The position numbers and the translations under genes are program-made. This document shows positions 34,710-43,288 of a stretch of DNA of 64,000 nucleotides, piece after piece (positions within the stretch are counted from its first letter, which is position 1; the number at the start of each line of letters is the position of its first letter). Source of the DNA: Nakamurella multipartita DSM 44233 (GTDB lineage: Bacteria; Actinomycetota; Actinomycetes; Mycobacteriales; Nakamurellaceae); NCBI RefSeq assembly GCF_000024365.1, contig NC_013235.1, positions 5,996,299 through 6,060,298 on the forward strand, given 5' to 3'. The notes beneath the pieces were generated by a model that saw only the letters and a list, made by a program, of their open reading frames with translations, was not told the origin of the DNA and ran no database searches.

Positions 34710-37646
34710 CTACGGCACGATCGAGACCATCTTGCCGGGGACGACGACCACCTTGCGGGGCGTCGCCCCGGCCAGCAGTTCGACGATCCGCGGCTCGGCC
34801 AGCGCGGCCGCCTCGATCGCGGACACGGCGGCCGTGGCGTCGATGGTGATCCGACCCCGGACCTTGCCCTTGACCTGGATCGGGTACTCGACCTGCTCGG
34901 CCACCAGCAGGGCCGGGTCGGCCTCCGGGAACGGCCCGTGAGCCAGCGACCGGGAGTGACCCAGCCGCGCCCACATCTCCTCGGCGATGTGCGGGGCCAG
35001 CGGCGCCGTCATCAGCACCAGCGCCTCGGCCACCGTCCGCGGCACCGGCGCCCCGGACTTGGTCAGGTGGTTGGTCAGCACGATCAGCTTGGCGATCGCC
35101 GTGTTGTAGCCCATCGCCGCGTAGTCGGCGCGCACCCCGTCGATGGTGCGATGCAGCAGCCGCTGGGTCTGCAGATCCGGTTCGGCGTCGGCGACGACGG
35201 TGTCCCCAGTGGATTCGTCGACCACCAACCGCCACAGCCGCTGCAGGTAGCGCTGGGAACCGACGACGTCCCGGGTCTGCCAGGGCCGGGACATGTCCAT
35301 CGGACCCATGCCCATCTCGTACATCCGGAACGTGTCGGCGCCGAAGCGTTCGCACATCTCGTCCGGCGTGACGACATTGTTCAGGGATTTGCCCATCTTC
35401 CCGTACTCACGGGTGACCGGCCGCCCCTGGTACTCGAACTTCTCCGGCGCCACCTCGGTGACCTCGTCGGCCGGCACGTACAGGCCGCGCTCGTCGGTGT
35501 ACGCGTACGCCTGGATGTAGCCCTGGTTGAACAGCTTGCGGTACGGCTCCTCGCTGGAGACGTGGCCCAGGTCGAACAGCACCTTGTGCCAGAACCGGGA
35601 GTACAGCAGGTGCAGCACCGCGTGCTCGACGCCGCCGACGTACAGGTCGACCCCGCCCGGGTCGTTCGGCCGGTCGGGATTCTTGCCCATCCAGTACCGC
35701 TCGACCTCGGGATCGCAGAAGGTCTTGTCGTTGGTGGGATCCAGGTAGCGCAGCTCGTACCAGCAGGACCCGGCCCACTGCGGCATCACGTTCAGCTCGC
35801 GGGTGTAGGTCTTGGGCCCGTCACCCAGATCCAGCTCGACGGTGGCCCACTCGGTCGCCCGGGCCAGCGGCGGAACCGGCTGGGACGTGGCGTCCTGGGG
35901 ATCGAACGACTGCGGCGAGTAGTCCGAGACCTCCGGCAGGGTCAGCGGCAGCAGCTCGTCGGGCAGGGAGATGGCCACGCCGTGCTCGTCGTAGACGATC
36001 GGGAACGGCTCGCCCCAGTACCGCTGCCGGGAGAACAGCCAGTCCCGCAGCTTGTACTGCTTGCGGGCCTGGCCGACCCCCTTGGCGGTCAGCCAGTCGA
36101 TGATGGCCGCCTTGGCCGCCACCACATCCAGCCCGTTCAGGCTGATCTCGTCGTTCGCGCTGTTGATGGTCGGGCCGTCGCCGGTGTAGGCCTGATCCTC
36201 CGGGTGATCGGCCGGCGGCTGCACGGTGCGCACGATCGGCAGGCCGAAGGCGGTGGCGAAGTCGAAGTCCCGGGTGTCCTCGGCCGGCACCGCCATGATC
36301 GCGCCGGTGCCGTACCCCATCAGCACGTAGTCGGCGATGAAGATGGGCAGATCGGTCCCGGTGGCCGGGTTGGTCGCGTAGGCCCCGGTGAAGACGCCGG
36401 TCTTGTCCTTGTTCTCCTGCCGGTCCAGGTCGGACTTGCGCGAGGCGGCCAGCCGGTACTCGGCGATCGCCTGAGCCGGGGTGTCCGCCCCTCCGGTCCA
36501 GCGCGGGTCGGTGCCCCGCGGCCAGCGGGTCGCGGTGATCGACTCGACCAGCGGATGCTCGGGCGCCAGCACCATGTAGGTGGCTCCGAACAGGGTGTCC
36601 GGACGGGTCGTATAGACCTCGATGCCGGCCATATCGGAGCCGGATCCGTTGTCCGGCAACCCTTCCCGTGACGTTTCACGCGAAGCAACCGGGAACGAGA
36701 CGGTGGCCCCGTAGGAGCGGCCGATCCAGTTGCGCTGCATCGACTTGACCGACTCCGGCCAGTCCAACCGGTCCAGGTCGTCCAGCAGCCGGTCGGCGTA
36801 AGCGGTGATCCGCATCATCCACTGGCGCAGGCTGCGCCGGAACACCGGGTAGTTGCCGATCGCACTGCGCCCGTCGGCGGTGACCTCTTCATTGGACAGC
36901 ACGGTGCCCAGGCCCGGGCACCAGTTCACCGGGGCCTCGTCGATGTAGGCCAAGCGGTAGCCGGCCAGCACCTGGTGCTGCTCGACGTGCGACAGCTGCG
37001 CCCAGGGCCGGCCGTCCGGGGTCGCCCGGGTGCCGGCGGCGAACTCCTGGATCAGGTCGGCGATACTCCGGGCCCGCCCGGCCTGCTCGTCGTACCAGGC
37101 CTCGAACAGCTGGGTGAAGATCCACTGGGTCCAGCGGAAGAACTCGGGATCGGTGGTGGCCACGCTGCGCCGCTGATCGTGCGCGAAGCCCAGCCGCCGC
37201 AGCTGCGCGCGGTAGCGGGTGATGTTGGCCTCGGTGGTGGTCCGCGGGTGGGTGCCGGTCCGGACCGCGTACTGCTCAGCCGGCAGGCCGAAGGCGTCGT
37301 AGCCGATGGTGTGCAGCACGTTGCGTCCGGTCATCCGCATGAACCGGCCGATCACGTCGGTGCCGATGTACCCCAGCGGGTGCCCGACGTGCAGGCCGGC
37401 CCCGGAGGGGTAGGGGAACATGTCCAGCAGGTACAGCTTGTCCTTGGGGACCGGGGAACCGTCGGCCGGAGCCAGCGGTCCGGCCGGGTTGGGCGCCTGG
37501 AAGGTGCCCTCGGCCTCCCAGCGGTCCTGCCACCGCTGTTCGATGTCGGCCGCCAGCGCGGCGGTGTAGCGGAACGGTGGCGCGGCCTCGCTCGCCACGG
37601 TCGGCACCGCGGCCGGCGTCACCGTCTGGGTCGTCGGGCTGGTCAT
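34710..37646 (-). CDS. leuS: Leucyl-tRNA synthetase
   Basis: The enzyme has 978 residues. The class I HIGH motif appears as [16 protein letters not shown] (about residues 77-92), the editing domain contains the [20 protein letters not shown] region, and the KMSKS loop reads [13 protein letters not shown] 37646 follows AGGAG at 6 nt; the frame extends 20 codons further without support. A terminator and a short ORF with leucine codons precede it, indicating attenuation by leucyl-tRNA supply. Confidence 0.97.
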   Translation of the reverse strand: MTSPTTQTVTPAAVPTVASEAAPPFRYTAALAADIEQRWQDRWEAEGTFQAPNPAGPLAPADGSPVPKDKLYLLDMFPYPSGAGLHVGHPLGYIGTDVIGRFMRMTGRNVLHTIGYDAFGLPAEQYAVRTGTHPRTTTEANITRYRAQLRRLGFAHDQRRSVATTDPEFFRWTQWIFTQLFEAWYDEQAGRARSIADLIQEFAAGTRATPDGRPWAQLSHVEQHQVLAGYRLAYIDEAPVNWCPGLGTVLSNEEVTADGRSAIGNYPVFRRSLRQWMMRITAYADRLLDDLDRLDWPESVKSMQRNWIGRSYGATVSFPVASRETSREGLPDNGSGSDMAGIEVYTTRPDTLFGATYMVLAPEHPLVESITATRWPRGTDPRWTGGADTPAQAIAEYRLAASRKSDLDRQENKDKTGVFTGAYATNPATGTDLPIFIADYVLMGYGTGAIMAVPAEDTRDFDFATAFGLPIVRTVQPPADHPEDQAYTGDGPTINSANDEISLNGLDVVAAKAAIIDWLTAKGVGQARKQYKLRDWLFSRQRYWGEPFPIVYDEHGVAISLPDELLPLTLPEVSDYSPQSFDPQDATSQPVPPLARATEWATVELDLGDGPKTYTRELNVMPQWAGSCWYELRYLDPTNDKTFCDPEVERYWMGKNPDRPNDPGGVDLYVGGVEHAVLHLLYSRFWHKVLFDLGHVSSEEPYRKLFNQGYIQAYAYTDERGLYVPADEVTEVAPEKFEYQGRPVTREYGKMGKSLNNVVTPDEMCERFGADTFRMYEMGMGPMDMSRPWQTRDVVGSQRYLQRLWRLVVDESTGDTVVADAEPDLQTQRLLHRTIDGVRADYAAMGYNTAIAKLIVLTNHLTKSGAPVPRTVAEALVLMTAPLAPHIAEEMWARLGHSRSLAHGPFPEADPALLVAEQVEYPIQVKGKVRGRITIDATAAVSAIEAAALAEPRIVELLAGATPRKVVVVPGKMVSIVP

Positions 37647-37704
37647 GGTCAACTCCTGTTCGTCCCTGCTCGGCGGTGATGACAGATCGGGCCACTGATC
37701 GCAC

Positions 37705-37734
37705 AAAAAATCCCCCCTGAAGAACAGGAGGGAT
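37705..37734 (-). terminator. Attenuator terminator upstream of leuS
   Basis: On the minus strand ATCCCTCCTG pairs with CAGGGGGGAT around a TTCTT loop, followed directly by six T. This is a true intrinsic terminator with a T-tract, rare in such GC-rich DNA, located 59 nt before the leuS start and in the same direction. Confidence 0.92.
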
Positions 37735-37771
37735 CGCCGCGTCCGGTCGGATCGCCCGGGTGGGCGGCCGA

Positions 37772-37807
37772 TCAGCGCGGCCGGCGAAGGAGCAAGGACA
37801 CCGCCAT
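37772..37807 (-). CDS. leuS leader peptide
   Basis: An 11-codon ORF encodes [11 protein letters not shown]. Three consecutive leucine codons (TTG CTC CTT), two of them uncommon in this genome, suit ribosome stalling when leucyl-tRNA is scarce. The ATG lies 7 nt after a TAGACT -10 element, so translation would be leaderless. It ends 37 nt before the attenuator hairpin. Confidence 0.8.
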   Translation of the reverse strand: MAVSLLLRRPR

Positions 37808-37814
37808 GGGCCGG

Positions 37815-37820
37815 AGTCTA
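37815..37820 (-). promoter_or_regulatory. -10 element of the leuS attenuator transcript
   Basis: TAGACT on the minus strand lies 7 nt before the leader-peptide ATG. No clear -35 is seen at 17-18 nt. Confidence 0.65.
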
Positions 37821-37924
37821 CCCCGATCGGGCCCGTCCTCGACCGGTCCGCCGGCTCGCGAACCGGCCGACTGTCGGGGTGGCGTGGTACCCAGGACCGG
37901 ACTCCGAACGACAGGGGGACGCCC

Positions 37925-38536
37925 ATGAACGGCCTCGATTGGACCGGCCAGCTCGCCGCGCAGCTGACCTGGCACTGGACGGCTCAGGCCCGTCCGCGCT
38001 TGGACGGGTTGACCGACGCGGAGTACTTCTTCGAACCGGTCGCCGGCTGCTGGAACGTGCGTGTCGCCGGTTCCGCCGGGGTGGCGCCGCACTACGGCAG
38101 CGGGCCGATGCGGATCGAGTTCGAATCCGATCCGCCGGATCCGGCCCCCGTGACCACGATCGCCTGGCGGCTGGGCCACCTGATCGTCGGCGTCTTCGGC
38201 GATCGGAACGCCCGGTACTTCGGCGGCCCGCCGATGGACTACCTGTCCTACGCGTACCCGGCCACCGCCGAGGGGGCCCTGGCCGCCCTGGACGACGGCT
38301 ACGACCGGTGGATCGCCGGGGTCAATGCCCTGTCGGCGGACGAGCTGGCCGTGAACTGTCGGGAACCCGGCTTCGAGTCCGAGTCGATGGCGGCGCTGGT
38401 CCTGCACATTCATCGGGAGGCGATCCACCACCTGGCCGAGATCGCCCTGCTGCGCGATCTGTGGGCCCACGGTCTGCGCCGGCCCGGCCGCCCCGGCGCG
38501 GTGGACGGGGCGCCCGGACGAACGATCGCCCAATAG
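37925..38536 (+). CDS. DinB-family protein
   Basis: The protein has 203 residues. A four-helix DinB/YfiT-type bundle is suggested by WTAQARPRLDGLTDAEYFFEP, a metal-site His in WRLGHLIVG and a second pair in LVLHIHREAIHHLAEIALLRDL. Such proteins bind a divalent metal and often use thiols (mycothiol or bacillithiol). ATG 37925 follows AGGGGG at 7 nt. It runs just before an SdpI-like gene. Confidence 0.8.
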   Translation: MNGLDWTGQLAAQLTWHWTAQARPRLDGLTDAEYFFEPVAGCWNVRVAGSAGVAPHYGSGPMRIEFESDPPDPAPVTTIAWRLGHLIVGVFGDRNARYFGGPPMDYLSYAYPATAEGALAALDDGYDRWIAGVNALSADELAVNCREPGFESESMAALVLHIHREAIHHLAEIALLRDLWAHGLRRPGRPGAVDGAPGRTIAQ

Positions 38537-38537
38537 G

Positions 38538-39020
38538 ATGGCGGCTGTGCCGACTGCCTCTCTCGCGCTGACCCTGCCTCTGGCCGCCGTGCTGCTCGTC
38601 GTGGCCGGGTTGGCCGGCTCGATGGGGCTGCGGGCCCGGTCCGGGTCGCTGACCCGGGACGGCCGGATGGGGGTGCGCACCCCGGCCAGCCTGGCCAGCG
38701 ACGAGTCGTTCGGGGTGGCCAACCGGATCGCCGCCCCGGTCGCGTTGGGTGCGGCCGTCATCGCCGCCGTGCTGGCCGTGCTGCTGCTGGTCCTGCCGTT
38801 GTCCGCGGCCGCCGCCCTGATCTGTTTCGTGGTCGGCCTGGCCGCCGCGTTCGCCCTGCTGGTGACGGCCGGGGTGCTCGGCGACCGGGCCGCCCGGCAT
38901 GTGCCGATCCCGGCCCGCCAGCCCGCCGCCAGCGGCGCCGGCTGCGGGGGGTGTGGGTGCGGCGGGGGCGGCTGCAGCAAGCTGACCCGCAACAGCTCCA
39001 CCGCCGCCGATCCGGCCTGA
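38538..39020 (+). CDS. SdpI/YhfL-like small membrane protein
   Basis: This 160-residue protein has three or four hydrophobic segments; GLRARSGSLTRDGRMGVRTPASLASDE between the first two is the SdpI-type signature. The C terminus is unusual, with a Cys/Gly-rich cluster (CGGCGCGGGGC) that could bind metal. It starts 1 nt after the DinB gene, so the two are co-transcribed. Confidence 0.7.
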   Translation: MAAVPTASLALTLPLAAVLLVVAGLAGSMGLRARSGSLTRDGRMGVRTPASLASDESFGVANRIAAPVALGAAVIAAVLAVLLLVLPLSAAAALICFVVGLAAAFALLVTAGVLGDRAARHVPIPARQPAASGAGCGGCGCGGGGCSKLTRNSSTAADPA

Positions 39021-39023
39021 CGC

Positions 39024-39605
39024 TCAGTTCCGGGTCAGGTCGCCCGGGTGGTACGCCATCAATGACTGCGGGTACGGCTGCCGGCGCAGCACGCTGAACC
39101 ACAGGTCCGTGCGCGGACCGGCCAGCACGTCGTCGGGCAGGCCCGGCACGACGTACCAGGAACCTTCGATGATCTCGTCGACCAGCTGCTCGGCGTCCCA
39201 GCCGGCCCGGCCGGCATAGATGCGGATACCGCGCAGCGACTGGGTCACCGTCGCCGGATCGCCGTCCAGATCGACCAGGACGACCGGGCCGGTCACCCCG
39301 ACCACGCCCTGCACCTCCCGGGGGTTGGTGCCGATGCGGCACACCCCCAGGCACATCGCCGCCGACGTCTGCACCGGACCACCGGCGAAGACGGCGTGCG
39401 GTCGGGCGGTGTGCGAGGCCCAGCCGGGCAGCACGTTCTGCACCGCGGTCTCGCTCGGGCGGTTCAGGATGACCCCGACGGTGCCGTCGACACTGTGCGC
39501 GACCAGGTAGACCACGGTGCGCCGGAAATGCGGATCGCGCAGACCCGGGGTGGCCACCAGCAGCATCCCGGCCCGCAGCGACTCGATCTCCCTCATCGTC
39601 GCCAT
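39024..39605 (-). CDS. YqgE/AlgH (UPF0301) family protein
   Basis: The product has 193 residues. The family signature is visible in AGMLLVATPGLRDPHFRRTVVYLVAH, GTVGVILNRPSE and AGRAGWDAEQL. ATG 39605 or the ATG three codons later fits; a GGAGA suits the second. It is divergent from an MFS gene; the same divergent pair is Rv0038/Rv0037c in M. tuberculosis. Its biochemical role is not established. Confidence 0.9.
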   Translation of the reverse strand: MATMREIESLRAGMLLVATPGLRDPHFRRTVVYLVAHSVDGTVGVILNRPSETAVQNVLPGWASHTARPHAVFAGGPVQTSAAMCLGVCRIGTNPREVQGVVGVTGPVVLVDLDGDPATVTQSLRGIRIYAGRAGWDAEQLVDEIIEGSWYVVPGLPDDVLAGPRTDLWFSVLRRQPYPQSLMAYHPGDLTRN

Positions 39606-39711
39606 TCTCCGATCCCGGCTGCATCCGCGCGCACCGAACGAGGGTGAGTCGTGGCCCTCTTCCGGCCAGTGGCTCACCCGGGCGAGGTGGGAAAGATCGC
39701 CGGTTCGCGCG

Positions 39712-39717
39712 TACCGT
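39712..39717 (+). promoter_or_regulatory. -10 element of the MFS gene, leaderless start
   Basis: TACCGT lies 6 nt before GTG 39724, with no Shine-Dalgarno in between. Confidence 0.55.
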
Positions 39718-39723
39718 TCCAGC

Positions 39724-41103
39724 GTGAGCGCAGGACCGCCGGCCTCGGAGCAGGGTTCGGCCAGCCGACCCTCGGTGCGGGGGTTGCTGCACCTGTTGCG
39801 GGTGCGGGCGCTGCGTCGGCTGGTCTACGTCCGGGTGCTCTGCGCGTTCGGCGACGGGGCGTTCCAGGGTGCGCTGGCCGTGCTGGTCCTGTTCAGCCCG
39901 GAGCGGCAGACCAACCCGGCCGACATCGCGCTGGGTTTCGTCGTGCTGCTGCTGCCGTACTCGGTGGTCGGGCCGTTCGCCGGGGCGCTGCTGGACCGCT
40001 GGTCCCGACGCCGCGTCATCGTCTGGGCCAACCTGATCCGCTGCGCCCTGGTCGGGATCGTCGCCCTGCAGATCGCCGCCGATCTGCCCAACATCGTGCT
40101 GTTCGTGACCGCGCTGCTGATCATGGGCGTCGGCCGGTTCGTCGGCTCGGGCCTGTCGGCCTCGATGCCGCACACCGTCGCCAAGGACTCGCTGGTCGGG
40201 GCCAACGCCCTGGCCACGACGTCGGGTGCGATCGCCACCGCGATCGGCGGCGGGTACGCGATCGCCCTGCGCGGGCTGCTCGGTGAGTCCTCGGGCCGGA
40301 TCGCCATCATCACCGCCACCGTGCTGCTGTTCTACCTGGCCGCCGCGTTGATCGCGACGCGGTTCCGGTTGATGGAGCTGGGTCCGGACGAGACCGACGA
40401 GCCCGCGCAGACCATGCGGGCAGTGCTGCAGGGCTTCGCCAGCGGGCTGCACCACGTGATCGCCCGGCCGACCGTCGGGCTGGCCGTCCTGGTGGTGATG
40501 GCCGTCCGCTTCTGCTTCGGCCTGTGCACCATGGTCGTGCTGCTGCTGTTCCAGAAGCACTTCACCGAGGGCATGTGGGTGCTGCGGCCGGGTCCGACCG
40601 GGATCGCCGAGGTGCTCGCCGTCGGCGCCCTCGGGGTGTTCGGCGGTGCCGTCGTCACCGCCCCGGTGGTCCGGCGGCTGGGCCGCACCCGGTGGCTGGT
40701 CATCCTGCTCACCGCGGTCTCGATCATCGTGCTGGCCTTCGGTGGGCTGTTCACCATCTGGTCGACCCTGGTGACGACCTTTGCCGTGGGCTTCGCGTAC
40801 CAGTCCAGCAAGGTCTGCATGGACTCGGTGGTCCAGGCCGACTCCGACGACGCCTTCGTCGGCCGGGTGTTCGCGCTCTACGACACCGCCAACAACCTGT
40901 CGTACGTGCTGGCCTTCTGTCTGGGCGTGTTGATCGTCCCGCCGCAGGGCAACGGGCTGGGCGCGGTCATCCTGGTCGCCGCCGTCTTCCTGGCCACCGG
41001 GTGGGGCTACGGCTGGGCGATGCTGCGGTTGACCCGGCGGCCCGGGCGGCCGGTCACCGTGCTCGCGCACTCCGAGTCCGCCCCGCCCGACCGGACCGAG
41101 TGA
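39724..41103 (+). CDS. MFS transporter
   Basis: The protein has 459 residues with about 12 hydrophobic segments. The motif after helix 2, GALLDRWSRRRVIVWANLIR, is the MFS motif A. It resembles the MFS_3/enterobactin-exporter group and corresponds in place to Rv0037c. The substrate is unknown. GTG 39724 was chosen because family similarity begins shortly after it and a -10 element lies immediately upstream; the open frame extends back to 39517. Confidence 0.85.
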   Translation: MSAGPPASEQGSASRPSVRGLLHLLRVRALRRLVYVRVLCAFGDGAFQGALAVLVLFSPERQTNPADIALGFVVLLLPYSVVGPFAGALLDRWSRRRVIVWANLIRCALVGIVALQIAADLPNIVLFVTALLIMGVGRFVGSGLSASMPHTVAKDSLVGANALATTSGAIATAIGGGYAIALRGLLGESSGRIAIITATVLLFYLAAALIATRFRLMELGPDETDEPAQTMRAVLQGFASGLHHVIARPTVGLAVLVVMAVRFCFGLCTMVVLLLFQKHFTEGMWVLRPGPTGIAEVLAVGALGVFGGAVVTAPVVRRLGRTRWLVILLTAVSIIVLAFGGLFTIWSTLVTTFAVGFAYQSSKVCMDSVVQADSDDAFVGRVFALYDTANNLSYVLAFCLGVLIVPPQGNGLGAVILVAAVFLATGWGYGWAMLRLTRRPGRPVTVLAHSESAPPDRTE

Positions 41104-41134
41104 CGCGAGCCGGCGAGATCGGGCGAGGGGTGGG

Positions 41135-42613
41135 TCAGCCGATCAGGCCCTCGTCCCTGGCCCACTGCATCAGGGCGGCCTCGGCGGTCTCGCGGTCCAG
41201 CGGCCCCCGCTCCAGGCGGAGCTCCTTGAGGTAGGCCCAGGCCTTGCCGACGATCGGCCCTGGCGGCACGCCGAGCAGTTCCATGATCGCGTTGCCGTCC
41301 AGGTCCGGCCGGACGCGGGCGAGGTCCTCCGCGGCGGCGATCTGGGCGATCCGCTCCTCCAGCGAGTCGTAGGAGCGTTGCAGCGCGGCCCGCCGGCCCG
41401 GGTTGCGGGTGGTGCAGTCGGCCCGCACCAGCTTGTGCAGGCGGGGCAGCAGCTCGCCGGCGTCGGTGACGTACCGCCGGACCGCGGAGTCGGTCCAGGC
41501 CCCGGTGCCGTAGCCGTGGAACCGCAGGTGCAGGAACGTGAGCATGGCGACGTCGTCGATCAGCGCCTTGGGCATACGCAGCGCCCGCAGGCGTTTGCGG
41601 GCCAGCTTGGCCCCGACGACCTCATGGTGGTGGAAGCTGACCCCGGCCCCCGGCTCAAACCGGCGAGTGGCCGGCTTGCCGATGTCGTGCATCAGCGCGG
41701 CCAGGCGCAGCGTCAGATCCGGTCCGTCGGCCTCCTGGGCGATGGCCTGGTCGAGCACGGTCAGGGTGTGCTCGTAGACGTCCTTGTGCTGCAGGTGCTC
41801 GTCGCGTTCCAGGCGCAACGCCGGCAGCTCGGGCAGGATCCGATCGGCCAGGCCGGTGTCGGTCAGCAGTCGCAGGCCCTCCCGCGGGTGCTCGCCCATG
41901 ATCAGCTTCACCAGCTCGGCGCCCACCCGTTCGGGGGTGATGCGGTCGATCTCGCCGGCCATCGCGGTCATCGCGGCCACCACCCGCGGCGCGGGGTGGA
42001 ATCCCAGCTGGGAGACGAAACGAGCCGCCCGCAGCATCCGCAACGGGTCGTCCCGGAACGACTGCTCGGGGGTGCCCGGGGTGTCCAGCACCCGCTCGGC
42101 CAGCTGGGTGAGCCCGTGGAACGGGTCGGTGAAGGTGTGCCCGGGCACCGACACGGCCATCGCGTTGACCGCGAAGTCGCGCCGCAGCAGGTCGCCCTCC
42201 AGGGTGTCGCCGAAGGTCACCTCGGGGTTGCGGGTCTCGCCGTCGTACAGGTCGGAGCGGAAGGTGGTGATCTCCACCCGGAACCCGGCCTTGGCCAGGC
42301 CGACGGTGCCGAATTCGATGCCGGTCTGCCAGATGCTCTCGGCCCACCCCTTGACCAGACGGAGCACCTGCTCGGGCCGGGCGTCGGTGGTGAAGTCCAG
42401 GTCGTCCTCGAGCCGGCCGAGCAGGGCGTCCCGGACCGATCCGCCGACCAGGAACAGCTGGTGGCCGGCCGCCGCGAAAACGGTCCCGAGCTCGTCGGCC
42501 ACCGGCGCAATGCGCAGCAGGTCGGCCACCGCCGCTCGCTGCAGTTCGGACAGACGGGCGGATCGCCGGGGCAACCCGGCACCGGGCTGACCGGCAGGCG
42601 ACGAACTGGACAC
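41135..42613 (-). CDS. pcnA: CCA tRNA nucleotidyltransferase
   Basis: The protein has 492 residues. The nucleotidyltransferase head shows LVGGSVRDALLGR and the metal-binding DLDFT; the RRDFAVNAMAV and DPLRMLRAARF motifs of class II enzymes follow, and a C-terminal HD domain has LMHDIGKP. It adds or repairs the 3' CCA of tRNA. Mycobacterial Rv3907c has the same domain order. GTG 42613 has TAGAGT 8 nt upstream and no ribosome site. Confidence 0.93.
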   Translation of the reverse strand: MSSSSPAGQPGAGLPRRSARLSELQRAAVADLLRIAPVADELGTVFAAAGHQLFLVGGSVRDALLGRLEDDLDFTTDARPEQVLRLVKGWAESIWQTGIEFGTVGLAKAGFRVEITTFRSDLYDGETRNPEVTFGDTLEGDLLRRDFAVNAMAVSVPGHTFTDPFHGLTQLAERVLDTPGTPEQSFRDDPLRMLRAARFVSQLGFHPAPRVVAAMTAMAGEIDRITPERVGAELVKLIMGEHPREGLRLLTDTGLADRILPELPALRLERDEHLQHKDVYEHTLTVLDQAIAQEADGPDLTLRLAALMHDIGKPATRRFEPGAGVSFHHHEVVGAKLARKRLRALRMPKALIDDVAMLTFLHLRFHGYGTGAWTDSAVRRYVTDAGELLPRLHKLVRADCTTRNPGRRAALQRSYDSLEERIAQIAAAEDLARVRPDLDGNAIMELLGVPPGPIVGKAWAYLKELRLERGPLDRETAEAALMQWARDEGLIG

Positions 42614-42621
42614 GACCAGCC

Positions 42622-42627
42622 ACTCTA
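42622..42627 (-). promoter_or_regulatory. -10 element of pcnA, leaderless start
   Basis: TAGAGT on the minus strand lies 8 nt before GTG 42613, without a Shine-Dalgarno. Confidence 0.5.
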
Positions 42628-42762
42628 TCGACGTACGCGGGGCCGACCGACCACCCAACGGGGACCGGTGCGCCACCGGACGGCCGCGCCGACGCCCCCG
42701 ACCAGGTGTTGCGGACGTGTTGCCGACGTCGTTGACAACACGGTCGCCGGGGTGCGTCGCAC

Positions 42763-42768
42763 TACCAT
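42763..42768 (+). promoter_or_regulatory. -10 element of the NUDIX gene, leaderless start
   Basis: TACCAT lies 6 nt before ATG 42775. A TTGACA at 42732 is too far upstream (25 nt) to be its -35. Confidence 0.55.
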
Positions 42769-42774
42769 CGGCGC

Positions 42775-43251
42775 ATGCCTCCAGCCCGTCGACGCGTGCC
42801 GGGGCCGCCCCGACCTCGCCGACCGGCCGACGAGACGTCCGCGGGCGGCCTGGTCGTGCGCACCCAGGACGGGGCCGCGGCCGCCGCGCTGATCGGGCGT
42901 CTGGACCGTCGGGGACGCCTGCGGTGGTCCCTGCCCAAGGGCCATGTGGAGGCCGGCGAGACCCACGAGCAGGCCGCCATCCGGGAGGTCGAGGAGGAGA
43001 CCGGGATCAGCGGGCGGATCACCGCGCGGCTGGGCAGCGTCGACTACACCTTCGTCGCCCAGGGCCGGCGGATCCACAAGCGGGTGCACCACTACCTGAT
43101 GGAGGCGGTCGGCGGGGAACTCTCGGACGCGGACATCGAGGTGACCGAGGTCGCGTGGGTGCCGCTGGCGGACCTGTCCAGCCGGCTGGCCTACGCCGGT
43201 GAGCGGCGCCTGGTCCGGCGGGCGGTCGAACTCCTGGCGGACACGGCATGA
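42775..43251 (+). CDS. NUDIX hydrolase (MutT4-like)
   Basis: This 158-residue enzyme has a complete Nudix box, [22 protein letters not shown], near residues 59-80 (G-x5-E-x7-REUxEExG). It hydrolyses a nucleoside-diphosphate-linked compound; the substrate is not predictable. It matches mycobacterial mutT4 (Rv3908) in place. No ribosome site precedes the ATG; a -10 element lies 6 nt upstream. A 14-codon ORF bridges to the next gene through two 4-nt overlaps. Confidence 0.92.
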   Translation: MPPARRRVPGPPRPRRPADETSAGGLVVRTQDGAAAAALIGRLDRRGRLRWSLPKGHVEAGETHEQAAIREVEEETGISGRITARLGSVDYTFVAQGRRIHKRVHHYLMEAVGGELSDADIEVTEVAWVPLADLSSRLAYAGERRLVRRAVELLADTA

Positions 43252-43288
43252 GCACCGACCCGCGAGCGACCGAAGAACGCTGTCCGGC

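Noticed and set aside
36673..36686. GTTTCACGCGAAGC in leuS resembles parS
   Set aside because: It differs from the local parS at three of 14 positions, including the central CGTG, and is isolated inside a coding region.
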